64,000 nucleotides of DNA from Enchytraeus crypticus (GCA_905160935.1 CAJHZI010000415.1:1107001-1171000); one strand, 5' to 3'; shown: positions 1-11,142, numbered from the stretch's first letter. Made by a program: numbers and translations. The notes: generated by a model not told the origin, from the sequence alone.

Positions 1-1270
1 TGGGCGTTTAGGATCTTCGAATAGTTGATTAACTTTAAACTTTATAAACCCAAACATAAGTTTCTTCGCTTCTTTCTGTGTTCGTGCGTAAAACTAAATG
101 ATGCGTAGGCCTATTATTTATCTTTAACTTATAATTATTACATTTAATTAAATTAATTTAATTAATGCTTTCGCAGTATTGTTGTCGTTGCTGACATGAT
201 GACATTTAGGGCACCATCTCAAAACAGCGTGCCGAAAAAACACCTGTAAACACTGCATTGTCACACACTGCACCGTACTTAATGTTTTCAGGGATATTCA
301 GTAATTATTCATGTGTACGCTTACATTTGTATCTGCACATGTATTGTGTATTTGTTGTATCTGCACATGTATTGTGCATTTATTGTATCTGCATATGTAT
401 TGTAGTTGGCCCTATTTATGCGTAAGTACAATGAATTTTCCTACAGAGTAAGCTTATTACAATTTTGTAGGCATAGTAATTCAAGTGCCATTATATGTTG
501 TGTAGCTTCGCAGAGCAATACTCAATATAAACCATGCAGCAGCATATGCACGCAGTTGCAGACAATATTTGATTTGCGGCTAAAACTGCAACACCATTGT
601 GTGAACTTTACTCCAAGACAAGTCAGTGTTTGTATGGATTATAGTTACAGGAGATTACGATTTTCTAGTACGATATGTTGATATCATCTATTCAACTGGG
701 TTCAATCGGAAACATCGATGGTGAGGTGGTGTAGATGCTAGGCTTCAGATTATGGGTTCGGGGTTCAATTCTGGATCGAGTCACTTTTATTTTTTTAAGT
801 TTAACTCAATTTTCTTAGTTTCATATGAATTCAGTTAGGGTTAGAGTAAGGGGTTAGGGTTCGTGATAGTTAATTTTTTAGAAATAATTGGTTAGGATTA
901 AAACCCTGCCATCTGGGGAAATAGCACAAACCCGGTATTGCGGTTTTAACGGCAAGTTTGAAATATTTGTAGGAGCAGGGAATCAGACCAGGCACGTGAC
1001 TCTCACTGACTTGTCATCTTCCTTTAATGCTAGAAAACTTCGTTTTGATTTTTATCAGTGTCGATCATATTCCGATAGAGTATGGTGATATATTTGACTC
1101 GATTTAGATTAGAATTGATATAATTTGATAGCGCTCATTTTGTCAAGTTTAGTATGATAGAAGAGTCTTATTAGAGTAATTTAGAAATTTACGAAAATCG
1201 CTTTTTCTCTTATTTAAGCTGCTCAATTCTGAATTATTTTTTAGCGTTCGATTCTTCACCGAGGCAGTTC
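1..1270. other. AT-rich non-coding stretch, no gene recognised
   Basis: No convincing coding exon is seen; the short open frames have no recognisable motif and look random. Positions 316-405 hold about three diverged copies of a 30-bp unit containing TGTATCTGCACATGTATTG. A tRNA-like segment lies at about 716-785. Confidence 0.6.
716..785 (+). repeat. tRNA-like SINE head (degenerate)
   Basis: A box-A-like stretch (GGTGGTGTAGATGC) is followed about 30 bases later by a box-B-like GGTTCAATTCT. The spacing fits an RNA polymerase III promoter of tRNA origin. The acceptor stem does not pair convincingly, so this is more likely a SINE head than a working tRNA gene. Confidence 0.35.
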
Positions 1271-1275
1271 AGCAC

Positions 1276-1853
1276 TGGGCAATGTTATCAGAGGTGCAAT
1301 GTAATCAGGGGTGCAATGTCATCAGGGGTGCAATGTTATCAGAGTGCAATGTTATCAGGGGTGCAATGTAATCAGGGGTGCAATGTCATCAGGGGTGCAA
1401 TGTTATCAGAGTGCAATGTTATCAGGGGTGCAATGTTATCAGAGGTGCAATGTTATCAGGGGTGCAATGTTATCAGAGGTGCAATGTTATCAGGGGGCAA
1501 TGTTATCAGGGGTGCAATGTTATCAGGGGGCAATGTTATCAGGGGTGCAATGTTATCAGGGGTGCAATGTTATCAGAGGTGCAATGTTATCAGAGGTGCA
1601 ATGTTATCAGAGGTGCAATGTTTTCAGAGGTGCAATGTTATCATGAAGGCAATGTTATCATGAAGGCAATGTTATTACGGAAGCAATGTTATCAGAGGTG
1701 CAATGTTATCAGAGGTGCAATGTTATCAGAGGTGCAATGTTATCAGGGGTGCAATGTTATCAGGGGTGCAATGTTATCAGGGGTGCAATGTTATCAGGGG
1801 TGCAATGTTATCAGAGGTGCAATGTTATCAGAGGGCAATGTCACCATATAGCA
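1276..1853. repeat. 17-bp minisatellite, about 34 copies
   Basis: The unit is GGGGTGCAATGTTATCA with small variants: AGAGG for GGGG, and units of 15-16 bp. Because the unit lacks stop codons in several frames, long spurious reading frames run through it. The array begins and ends abruptly in unique sequence. Confidence 0.95.
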
Positions 1854-2198
1854 AGTTTACATAGTGCTGCATTTGTGTACCTGTTGCTTCCATAGAACGT
1901 TTTCATTAATAACAATAGAGTCATTCATCATTTGTCATTGCCAATGAATAAGTAAACTGACGTTTTATGAATGAAGTAGAGCCCACGGTATCTTTGCTCG
2001 CAGTGTTACGAGTTTTCTCGTTTGATAAATTACTGTAAACATATTTAATCATTTTCTATCCAGCATATCTCACTATTCTATAGAGAGTAACTAAAGGTTA
2101 ACATCTTGTCCAGGAATCTAAAGATTATGTTTTAATTAGAGCACCGTTCATTGAGTTCACTGGTTCCGTGAGTTGAACCCCATTAAATAAGATTTAAT
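1854..2198. other. unique non-coding stretch
   Basis: AT-rich sequence between a minisatellite and a LINE fragment. I see no exon, promoter or repeat in it. Confidence 0.5.
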
Positions 2199-2480
2199 CA
2201 TCATCTTCATCATCATCCCCCGAATCTCAGTTTAACCAGGGTCGGGATACGAATAGACTGTCTCAAATCCTCTCTGTCCTACATCTTGTCATCAGTCAAT
2301 CCCCTACTTGAGACTTTCACATTCGTTTCAAGTGTTTGTAGCTACTTCTGGAGCCTAGGTGCTCACCAACCGAATGCCCTTTCGGACGTTGGTATGGATC
2401 TTAGTGCTTTAGTCGCCTTCTACGACAGTCACCGGTTGGTCAATTCTTCAAACAACCCGGACAAAACATGGGGATAAGAT
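2199..2480 (-). mobile_element. LINE-B 3' end fragment with (GAT)n tail
   Basis: On the minus strand this ends in GGGATTCAAGGG-like sequence followed by (GAT)n, the 3' tail. At least nine further copies of this 5'-truncated element occur here, at 9.5, 25.5, 25.7, 46.97, 51.6, 53.0, 59.1 and 60.5 kb among others. All share the block that reads GGGTCGGGATACGAATAGAC on the opposite strand. Truncation at variable 5' points with a constant 3' end is typical of non-LTR retrotransposons. Confidence 0.7.
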
Positions 2481-2605
2481 AAGATTTAATAGATAAGAAC
2501 AAATTTCTCGGCAGCTTTGTAACTTTTACACACTTAGTCCAATCATGGCACTCAGACTTACACACAAAACCTGCGTCAAATGTGTGGGTGACGTCCGTCC
2601 ACTCG

Positions 2606-2606
2606 T

Positions 2607-2639
<33 letters not shown>

Positions 2640-2691
2640 GGTTTAACGTCCGTTTCCTCATACAAGGATGATGTCAGGGACGTCATAACTT
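2606..2691 (-). repeat. SINE-2 3' module with (ATT)n tail
   Basis: On the minus strand this reads GACGTCCCTGACATCATCC, then TGAGGAAACGGACGTTAAAC, then (ATT)n. The same module occurs at 29.8, 30.95 and 60.8 kb. It lies in the 3' flank or 3' UTR of DARS2. Confidence 0.65.
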
Positions 2692-2771
2692 AATCACTCA
2701 CACACTCACTCACACTAACATAAACATACATGTCATACACTGTAAGCAGCAGCTACTAGCAGACTGACCCT

Positions 2772-5700
2772 TCATCTGCACACTTTTATCCCATAGTACT
2801 CCAGGTCAGCTGTGCTCACAGGTGCTGGAGAACCCGACATCAAACATTTCCCTTCAGAGGTTTTAGGAAACGCTATCACGTCTCTCACAGTATCACGCCC
2901 GCACAGCTGCGATATAAGTCGATCTAGTCCGAGGGCAATGCCGCCATGAGGTGGGCACCCAGAATCCAGCGCGGTCAACAGATGGAGCAGCTGTGCATCA
3001 TCCTCGCGCAGTATCTCGCGCAGGACGTATCGCTGAAGCTCTGCGTCGTGGATTCTAATAGACCCGCCCCCCACCTCCGAGCCGTTGAGAACGAGATCAT
3101 AGTGCTGGCTCCTCACCCTGCCTGGGGCGGTCTTTAGCAGGTGCGCGTCATCGGGGTGGGCGGCGGTGAACGGGTGGTGAGCTGATTCCCACTGAGATCC
3201 TCCATCACAGGCAGAGTGTTCCAACTCTGAGGGCAGGAAGAGAGGAAAGTTTTCAACCCAGAGAAAATTCATCCGACGAGGTGTGGTTGAGTCTCCGACG
3301 TCACGCGGGTGAGTCTTGGCACGCGTTTCAGTTCGGAATCGACCAGCGGTTAGACAGGCCTCGACCGTTTGACCGGCTACCACAGCAAAGACCTTCCCAG
3401 GAGAGAGCTGCAGTAGTCTAGTAATCTCAGAAACAGTTGAACTATCTAAGTGTTTCCTAAGACCTCCCGTCCAGCTGTTATCTTCTTTCACCTTACATAC
3501 CGCAACAAGGTTCACTGCAGTGCTGCCATTTCTCTTACTGAAAGTTCTCACAGTGTTACCGATTACCTCTAAATCGCTGCGACTTAAAGCTGCCACGTCG
3601 CTAGCAGGAAAAACCACAGCGTGAACACTCTGCGAGCACGACAGCGGCTCAAAGCTGCAGCCACGCAGCGCCTGAGTTACGTCAACTAGCCTTGACTCAA
3701 ATCTGGTATCTGGTTTGTCGCTGCCGTAGCATTTCAAAGCGTCCTCGTAGTTGATGCGAGGAAATGGAACCTCTAGGGGAGGTAAATTCAGTCTAGAACC
3801 CTGAAGCATGTATTCCTCATCTTCCTCTTTCTTCCACCCCTGCGTCGTACCTCTGTTTATATTATCAAGAGTGCCGACTACGCCGGAAGTTTTTGGCCAA
3901 TCAAGTGTTGCGTTGTCTTGATTGACAGCTGCTGAAGTCCTGCCCATACTGCTGTGAGAGCCAATGACAGGCCAGCAGTGGGCCAGCAGTTGTTCAATGA
4001 GATTCATTATTTGTGGCTGAGTGATGAAGGACATTTCTATATCTAGTTGAGTGAATTCAGGCTGTCGATCCGGCTTAGAACTCTCGTCCCTATAGCAGCG
4101 AGCAATCTGTCACATCAATCAATCAATCAATCATACAATCAGTCAGTCATCCAATCAGTCGTCAAATCATCCCTGTAGCAGCGAGCAATCTGTCACATCA
4201 ATCAATCTATCAATTAATCAATAAATTATACAATCAGTCATCAATCAGGTAACAATCAATCACTCAATAATATGATCATTCAATCAAAAAACATTTCTAT
4301 ATCAAGTATTGTAGGGCCATAGGACTTGGCTTTCCTTTCAGAGTTTGATAACAAAGATCATGTTTAAAATCAAAATGTGAAGCCTTGCGACTATTAAACA
4401 TTCCTACAGACATTACTATTGTCATTATTGTAGAATTTGTGCTATCCTTTACTGCTTTGTTGTTCGTTTAGATTCAGTAGATATACAAGCTAAGATCTCT
4501 CTCTAGCCTGCATGTATCAATCAGATATAACCATAGATCTCTCTCTATCCTGTATCAATCAGATATAACCATAGATCTCTCTCTATCCTGTATCAATCAG
4601 ATATAACCATAGATCTCTCTCTATCCTGTATCAATCAGATATAACCATAGATCTCTCTCTATCCTGTATCAATCAGATATAACCATAGATCTCTCTCTAT
4701 CCTGTATCAATCAGATATAACCATAGATCTCTCTCTATCCTGTATCAATCAGATATAACCATAGATCTCTCTCTATCCTGTATCAATCAGATATAACCAT
4801 AGATCTCTCTCTATCCTGTATCAATCAGATATAACCATAGATCTCTCTCTATCCTGTATCAATCAGATATAACCATAGATCTCTCTCTATCCTGTATCAA
4901 TCAGATATAACCATAGATCTCTCTCTAACCTGTATCAATCAGATATAACCATAGATCTCTCTCTATCAATCCAGATATCAATCAGATATAACCAGAGATC
5001 TCTCTCTAACATGTATCTATTAGATACAACCAGAATTCTCTCTCTAACCTGCATGTACCTATCAATCGCTCCGACCATCAGAAGCTGTTTAAACTGCTGA
5101 GGACTCTGAGGAAGAGAATAGAACAATCCTCTTCCATCTTCCCCCTCCCCTTCTTTCCTACTCCCCTCCTCCTGCCCCCCTAGTCTCTCCCCACCCTCCT
5201 CCCCCGCCCTGGACCCACAAGTGGTCGGCACAATGAACTCCCTGGCACCTCCGGGTGTCCTGCGGAACAGAGTGGGTGTCTCCACATCGACGAATGCGTG
5301 CCGTTGAACGAGGAAGCTCCGCATGCGATGTATTAGCTGTGAGCGGAAGCGCAGATCTGACTGCAACTGTCGTCCTCTCATCTCGATGTAGCGGTGACGA
5401 AGTCGCAGAGATTCCTTGATCTTGTGGTGGTCGTGGACCTGAACAATCAATCAAAAAATCAAACAATCAATCAATCAACTAGATTGGCATGTACAAATAT
5501 CATATATACCAGGACCAGGTATATACTAGATTTACACTAGATAATTATATACTAGACATATACTAGATATATACCAGACATATGTTGGTGTCCTGCTCGA
5601 TGACCTTAGGGCTCCTCAGGAAGACACAAATGATTGTTCACTGTCACAGTTTATTGTATACTGTTGTGCCATTTAGTAAAGTGTAGTGGTTTGAAATAAA

Positions 5701-6787
5701 TAAATCAATAATACAAAAAGTAAAATAAATAATAATAATAATTAATAATAAGAAAAAATTATATAAAATACCTATATCTTACTTTGACTAGATTAAATGA
5801 CATGTTATGCCTATATACGCTTATCTATAGAGACAGTTCATTTAATCATTTAACAGTCAATTAAAATGTTTTGCCTCTTAATTCTTAATAAAAAAATTAA
5901 AAGCTTTGCAGATCATTATTTAAAAAAAATATGCCCTTATAATTGTCTGTATGGAAATATATATTAGTCAAAATATTCAATATTTCACAAATAATAAGAT
6001 GATACCGCAAGTATAGTTTCAAAGTTTATCAAATATTTTTATAAACCTGGAATGGTAAACTGGGCATGCATTCATTAAGAACTTCTAGAGTCTCCACCAC
6101 CACTTCCACATCTCCTGTCACCATATTTTTGTTCTCTTGTCCTTCTGGTCGCTGCCTTACCAAACCCTCCACCCTGATAACAGATTCTAGCGGAATACTG
6201 CCAAGTTTTTCCAGCAGGCCTGATTTATTCGGAGGAACTACAACTTGCACGCTGCCTATAGCGTCTCGCAATATCACAAACTGTCCACTCATACGCAGAT
6301 GCTGAATCCATCCAGACAATATAACCCTGCTGCCTACATCATTGACACACAGCTCTCCACACATATGAGTCCTTTCTGTGAAGCTTGTTCTTCTTTTAGC
6401 ATTATTATCATCAGATGTTGAATGGGAAATGAAATCATTGCTTGCCACTGAAACAGAAGACCTTAGTTTTGGCGCCCCTACCTTCCCATCACTGAAGCGC
6501 CTGGAGTTAAAGACAGAACTTATACCTTTCATTGCGCTCACACCTGTACTTTTGTCATTAGATATCGCAGCTGATGAAATTGACTTACAGCTATAAAACC
6601 TAATACAAACAGTGTCCCAAAAACTTGTTGCCCTGCATTTAAACGACTTGTCAAGCACATGACTTGCCGAAGTTGATACTACTGATCGATAATTAGGAAT
6701 ATTTGAACACCACGCAGACAGAATGTCAATGTTTTTATTAAATTTCGTCACGGTTTGTCGGTATCTCAGCAACATGGGCGCCGCCAT
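2772..6787 (-). CDS. DARS2: mitochondrial aspartyl-tRNA synthetase, three exons
   Basis: The enzyme charges tRNA-Asp (and tRNA-Asn in bacterial-type enzymes) in mitochondria. Exons on the minus strand are 6787-6047, 5438-5049 and 4106-2772. All junctions are in phase 0 with GT-AG borders, giving about 821 aa (human about 645). Residues 1 to about 145 form a basic, Ser-rich presequence and extension. Residues about 150-245 are the OB-fold anticodon-binding domain. Class II motif 1 ([17 protein letters not shown]) is near 300, [10 protein letters not shown] near 358, motif 2 (IARCYRDE...[11 protein letters not shown]) at about 378-401, and motif 3 ([10 protein letters not shown]) at 765-774. 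The DRQPEF and AFPK signatures fit bacterial/mitochondrial AspRS. Two insertions are odd: an acidic Gly/Glu loop (about 321-350) before FYSLPQ, and a low-complexity insert (about 428-490) before [11 protein letters not shown]. The first ATG lies in AATGGCGGC. Confidence 0.95.
4107..4300 (-). repeat. DARS2 intron 2: duplicated exon 3 acceptor and (CAAT)n
   Basis: The exon 3 start and acceptor (TGACAG/ATTGCTCGCTGCTA on the minus strand) occur at 4091-4113. They recur almost unchanged at 4170-4192, each followed in plus orientation by ATCAATCAATC and then ATACAATCAGTCA. This is a tandem duplication of about 80 bp covering the splice acceptor and the first codons of the exon. Confidence 0.8.
4490..5048 (-). 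repeat. 38-bp minisatellite seeded on the DARS2 exon 2 splice donor
   Basis: There are about 14 copies; the plus-strand unit covers ATCTCTCTCTATCCTGTATC and the 18 bases after it. On the minus strand each unit carries GATTGATACAGGATAGAGAG. The exon 2 end and donor read GATTGATAGGTACATGCAG/GTTAGAGAG, a close relative. The unit near 4930 keeps CAG/GTTAGAG. The outermost copy near 4505 reads ACATGCAGGCTAGAGAG, closest to the exon edge. Most internal copies have CAG/GATAGAG, with the GT lost. Confidence 0.85.
5439..6046 (-). other. DARS2 intron 1
   Basis: AT-rich intron sequence with a GT donor at 6046 and AG acceptor at 5439. It holds a short (TATACTAGA)-like repeat near 5516-5580 and (TAA)-rich runs near 5700-5760. 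No further exon is seen. Confidence 0.75.
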
Positions 6788-6799
6788 TGTACAGGAAGT
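6777..6799 (-). promoter_or_regulatory. DARS2 start region: ETS-like site and TISU/YY1-like initiator
   Basis: On the minus strand ACTTCCTG (ETS core GGAA on the other strand, 6792-6799) lies just upstream of ACAATGGCGGC (6780-6790), which contains the start codon. ATGGCGGC is the core shared by YY1 sites and the TISU element of very short 5' UTR mRNAs. The bases before ATG match TISU only partly. Confidence 0.4.
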
Positions 6800-6829
6800 A
6801 CTAAATCAATAACAATGTGTAAAAGGTAA

Positions 6830-7780
6830 ATAACCTAAAATTTATTAATGTAAACTAGTAATAATAATAACTACAATTAGAGTGCTAGCGTCTTTATTAG
6901 GCCAACAACGTACGTGCGATATGTAGCTAAAAATTAATTTGCCTGAATATAGATAACGCATTATCTGACACATAATTAGAAAAGAATGAAGATTTAGACT
7001 AGGACCTGATCTATATGGGGTCAGGGGCCCGTGACCCCAATTGCTAGGCCTGTCCATATAAACTGCAATCTGTAGGTTTCTGTCTCCAAGAAGCCGTGTT
7101 CTTGGATGCTTGTATGTGTGAATATGTGCGTTGTGTCTAAGAGTAGGAAAGGGTGTGAGTAAAAAGCTTTGAACTCGAGATCGGCTCTGTCAAGTCTGTC
7201 AAGGTGAAGGCGTGGGTGTAAGTAGCAAATGTGGACGTTGCTGCTGTTGGACCACTTGTCAGCAGTAAATAACACTTAATTCCGATGTATTTAGAAAATA
7301 GCAATTAGATAAGAAAGATCTAGTATTATACACTGTACTCTGATTGAAAGAATTACCAATTGTCTAATTGATTTACTAACAGAAATATGAATTGATTTAC
7401 GGACGGATTAATTGACTGATTTCTCGTTTAATTGATTGACTGATTGCTGGTAAACATGCGCAAACATTATGGACTGATTGTTGGTTAAATTGATTGGCTG
7501 AAAGCTTGTTAAATTAATTGACTGATTGATGATTTAATTGACTGACTGATTGCTGGTTTGATTGTTTGACTGATTGATAAACTAATTACAGTAATTGATT
7601 GATCGAAGTGGTAACGTCCAAGGCGCTAAGCTATCCCGATTAGAGCGTGTATTTAGCATAGACGACGAGGATGTTTAAACAGGAAGTCTTCAAGCGGAAT
7701 TAGGATCGACTGGATCGATACACTGAAGGTTTTTACCAGAGAATCGAGTTAAGCAGACAGCGCCGAGAATATAAGTCGAT
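6830..7780. other. 5' flank of DARS2, no gene recognised
   Basis: The open frames here carry no recognisable motif. Positions about 7340-7610 are rich in diverged ATTGATTGACTGATTG units, the same simple motif found beside several splice sites elsewhere in the window. Confidence 0.5.
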
Positions 7781-7784
7781 TCAC

Positions 7785-8095
7785 GTGGGTTTAGGTTCAC
7801 GTAAGTTTAGATTCACGTAGGTTTAGGATCACATGGGTTTAGGTTCACGTGGGGTTTGGTTCACATGAGTTTAGGATCACATGGGTTTATGTTCGTGTGG
7901 GTTTAGGTTCACATGGGTTTATGTTCATGTGGGTTTAGGTACACCTGGGTTTAGGTTCAGGTGTGTTTAGGTTCACTTTGGTTTAGGTTCCTGTGGGTTT
8001 AGGTTCACATGGTTTATGTTCACACACGGGTATAGGTTCACTTTGGTTTAGATTTACATGGGTTTTGGTTCACGTGGATCTAGAGGTTCACATGG
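7785..8095. repeat. 16-bp minisatellite, GGTTTAGGTTCACATG type
   Basis: About 19 diverged copies of a unit close to GGGTTTAGGTTCACAT. Divergence between copies is high, so the array looks old. Confidence 0.85.
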
Positions 8096-8990
8096 GTTCG
8101 ATTCCTATATTAACAGATATCTGAGAGATAGCTAGCGAAGACAGACGGATGAGTAATTGTTTAATCTGCCGCATGATATCGCAAATGTAAGGATAGGTTA
8201 ATATAAGTTGAAGGAATGAGATGACTATGATACGATTAGAGAATAAACACGAAATAAACAAACAACACAAAATAAACACAAATAAACGAATATAAACACA
8301 ATAAACGAATATCAACACAAATAAACGAATATAAACACAAATGTTAACCCCTGTATAAAGAAGTCTTTCTTGGCAAGCTTACATATACATTTGTTTACTA
8401 GAAAACCATTTATAAATACATCAATGTTCATGGTAAATAAGTAAACTGTATGTGAGATACTTCTACACCAATAGTCTCATGCTACACACTTCCTACAGTC
8501 CTACTTAATCACGAGACACACCTAAATACACGTACAGTTGTTCACACACACCCTCACGGTCTCACCGCCGTTACTGCCACGGTGATGGTTACTAGAAACC
8601 GAACGTGTTATATGTTTTACTTAGCGCAGAATTCGGTGATTTACAAAATTGGGACAAGATTCAGGCAATATTGCTACTTCCGGTTGAAGGCTTCCGGTTA
8701 AAAGAGGACCGACTAAAACTATCGTCGAGCTGATCAGGATTTCCGTTTAGAGTAGCGAGGATTTAGTGTGTTTAGAGCACCGGGCTACTTTTAAGTTATA
8801 GGAGAACACTTCGGCGAGTCAAATCTTCGATCAGGTTCTAGTAAATCGCCTTACAGGCAGTTGACGGAGAGTTTCGTCGACTCTCCTTTCATTTCTTTAT
8901 CCGAGCCAGTGATTAAGCCATTGAGCAGAGCATGGTAGGATTCAATCAGCTAGGATATGGCGTGATTTAAGATCTAGTAGCAACACGAGA
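8096..8990. other. unique stretch, no gene recognised
   Basis: Positions 8240-8345 hold about four copies of an AATAAACGAATATAAACACA unit. The rest shows no recognisable exon or mobile element. Confidence 0.5.
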
Positions 8991-8994
8991 TCAG

Positions 8995-9272
8995 CTGATT
9001 AGAGCTTGTGACAGCTGTTAACAACTGATACGAGTTTGTGACAGCTGTTAACAGCTGATAAGAACTTGTGACAGCTGCTAATAGCTGATAAGAACTCGTG
9101 ACAACTGTTAACAGCTGATAATAACACGTTATAGCTGTTAACAGCTGATAAGAACTTGTGGCAGCTGTGGTCAGCTGCTGTGAACAGCTGCTGTGAACAG
9201 CTGCTGTGAACAGCTGCTGTGAACAGCTGCTGTGAACAGTTGCTGTGAACAGCTGCTGTGAACAGTTGCTGT
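8995..9272. repeat. CAGCTG-rich tandem repeats, two adjacent arrays
   Basis: The first part (about 8995-9170) repeats a 30-bp unit containing GACAGCTGTTAACAGCTGAT. The second (about 9171-9270) repeats the 12-bp unit GAACAGCTGCTGT about eight times. The palindrome CAGCTG, an E-box core, occurs in most units. Confidence 0.85.
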
Positions 9273-9534
9273 GACACAGATCGATAGAGCTAAACTACAT
9301 GTACGAATAGATGTAGTATTATAGTATTAAAGGAAGACATTTGATAAATATATGTAGTATTATAGTATTAAAGGAAGCCATTTGATGGTATAGCAATGAC
9401 GTTAAGCTCTCAGGAATGAAGCTCTTGTGAGGATTACATGACGAATCCTATTACGAGTCTTACAGTTAAAATATTACATTTAGCACGAACGATGCCAGTG
9501 TAGCAGTGTAATTTAATCGAATGGAAAAGTCTCA
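9273..9534. other. short direct duplication in unique sequence
   Basis: ATGTAGTATTATAGTATTAAAGGAAG occurs twice in a row, near 9308 and 9352, spaced about 44 bp. Nothing else is recognised. Confidence 0.55.
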
Positions 9535-9665
9535 AATAGGGGATTGGCTGGTGGTGTGGTGAAGGACAGAGAGAAATTGAGACAGTCTGTTTGTATCCCG
9601 ACCCTGGTTAAACTGGGATTCAAGGGAGGATGAAGATGATGATGATGACGATGATGATGATGATG
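9535..9665 (+). mobile_element. LINE-B 3' end fragment with (GAT)n tail
   Basis: Sense copy ending in AACTGGGATTCAAGGGAGGA followed by (GATGAT)n. It matches the 3' end of the 2.2-kb copy in reverse. Confidence 0.7.
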
Positions 9666-10245
9666 TCAGTGTAGCAGTCTATCGCCTAGAATTTATTAGC
9701 TACCAGCCCAAAACCTCAAGTGAAAAATCAAGGCTCTAGAATTAACAGAAATTTCAAAAAAATATTATTTAAATTTCAGAATTATCAGATATTTCTTTTC
9801 TGCAAAAAAGATTTACATTTAAGAGAAGCCATGAGATGGACCCAATTGAATCAATACATTTCCTAATTTAAAATCCGTGTCGTCGGCTAGAATAGATGTT
9901 TCCGTTTCACATAACTGACTGTGTCTAAAGGAGTTTACTGAAGATGATTTCGGTAATTTGGATGAATCCTCAGCAACGTTTCAAAGAACTCTAGAGGTTT
10001 CTAGATTTCTCTGTCACACTTGGTCTATTACTATTCTGTAGAAGCAGTTTAATCATGATTCATATACTCGCTCTTCATCTCTAAATTTTGAACAGTTAAA
10101 ATTTTTAAATATCTCAGGTGCTAGAAATATTTATCAGATAAATAATTGTAGTCAGTCGTCTTTGATTTTAAAGGCTTCTTAATTAACTTATCTTGTTTTT
10201 TGTTGTAATTTTATTTATTGCTCGTAATTTTCTTGTGTATAGAGA
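9666..10245. other. unique stretch, no gene recognised
   Basis: AT-rich sequence without a recognisable exon or repeat, ending at a 36-bp minisatellite. Confidence 0.5.
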
Positions 10246-10249
10246 TGCC

Positions 10250-11033
10250 ATATCACGGTATATAATGCCGTATTGGTTTTGTATTATATCACGGTATATA
10301 ATGCCGTATTGGTTTTGTATTATATCACGGTATATAATGCCGTATTGGTTTTGTATTATATCACGGTATATAATGCCGTATTGGTTTTGTATTATATCAC
10401 GGTATATAATGCTGTATTGGTTTTGTATTATATCACGGTATATAATGCTGTATTGGTTTTGTATTATATCACGGTATATAATGCTGTATTGGTTTTGTAT
10501 TATATCACGGTATATAATGCTGTATTGGTTTTGTATTATATCACGGTATATAATGCTGTATTGGTTTGGTATTATATCACGGTATATAATGCTGTATTGG
10601 TTTGGTATTATATCACGGTATATAATGCTGTATTGGTTTGGTATTATATCACGGTATATAATGCTGTATTGGTTTGGTATTATATCACGGTATATAATGC
10701 TGTATTGGTTTGGTATTATATCACGGTATATAATGCTGTATTGGTTTGGTATTATATCACGGTATATAATGCTGTATTGGTTTGGTATTATATCACGGTA
10801 TATAATGCTGTATTGGTTTGGTATTATATCACGGTATATAATGCTGTATTGGTTTGGTATTATATCACGGTATATAATGCTGTATTGGTTTGGTATATTA
10901 TATCACGGTATAATAATATAATATAATGCTGGTATTGGTATATAATGCTGTATATATCACGGTATATAATGCTGTATTGGTTTGGTGTATTATATCACGG
11001 TATATAATGCTGTATTGGTTTGGTATCTGTATC
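10250..11033. repeat. 36-bp minisatellite with ordered variant blocks, about 21 copies
   Basis: The unit is TATCACGGTATATAATGCYG followed by TATTGGTTTKGTATTA. The period of 36 is divisible by 3, so spurious frames stay open throughout. Variants are ordered: the first four units have GCCG and TTTTG, the next five GCTG and TTTTG, and the remainder GCTG and TTTGG. Irregular units occur near 10895-10985. Confidence 0.95.
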
Positions 11034-11093
11034 GGTCAAATTAAATATAAGCTTGAAATGCTATCACATCACTCGTAGCGCTCTCTCTTAGCT

Positions 11094-11100
11094 CTTTCTT

Positions 11101-11140
<40 letters not shown>
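11094..11140. repeat. (CT)n microsatellite
   Basis: CTTTCTTTC runs into an uninterrupted CT dinucleotide run of about 40 bases. Confidence 0.95.

Positions 11141-11142
<2 letters not shown>

Noticed and set aside
406-681. 91-aa frame as a gene
   Set aside because: Cys/Ser-rich random-looking translation in AT-rich DNA with no supporting context.
1311-1895. Long overlapping reading frames in three frames
   Set aside because: They translate a 17-bp minisatellite without stops; composition is purely that of the repeat.
4490-5048. CRISPR-like regularity of a 38-bp repeat
   Set aside because: Units are head to tail without spacers, in the intron of an animal gene.
10193-10926. 242-aa and 217-aa hydrophobic frames that look like repeated membrane segments
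   Set aside because: Both read the same 36-bp satellite, whose period is divisible by three; there is no flanking unique coding sequence.
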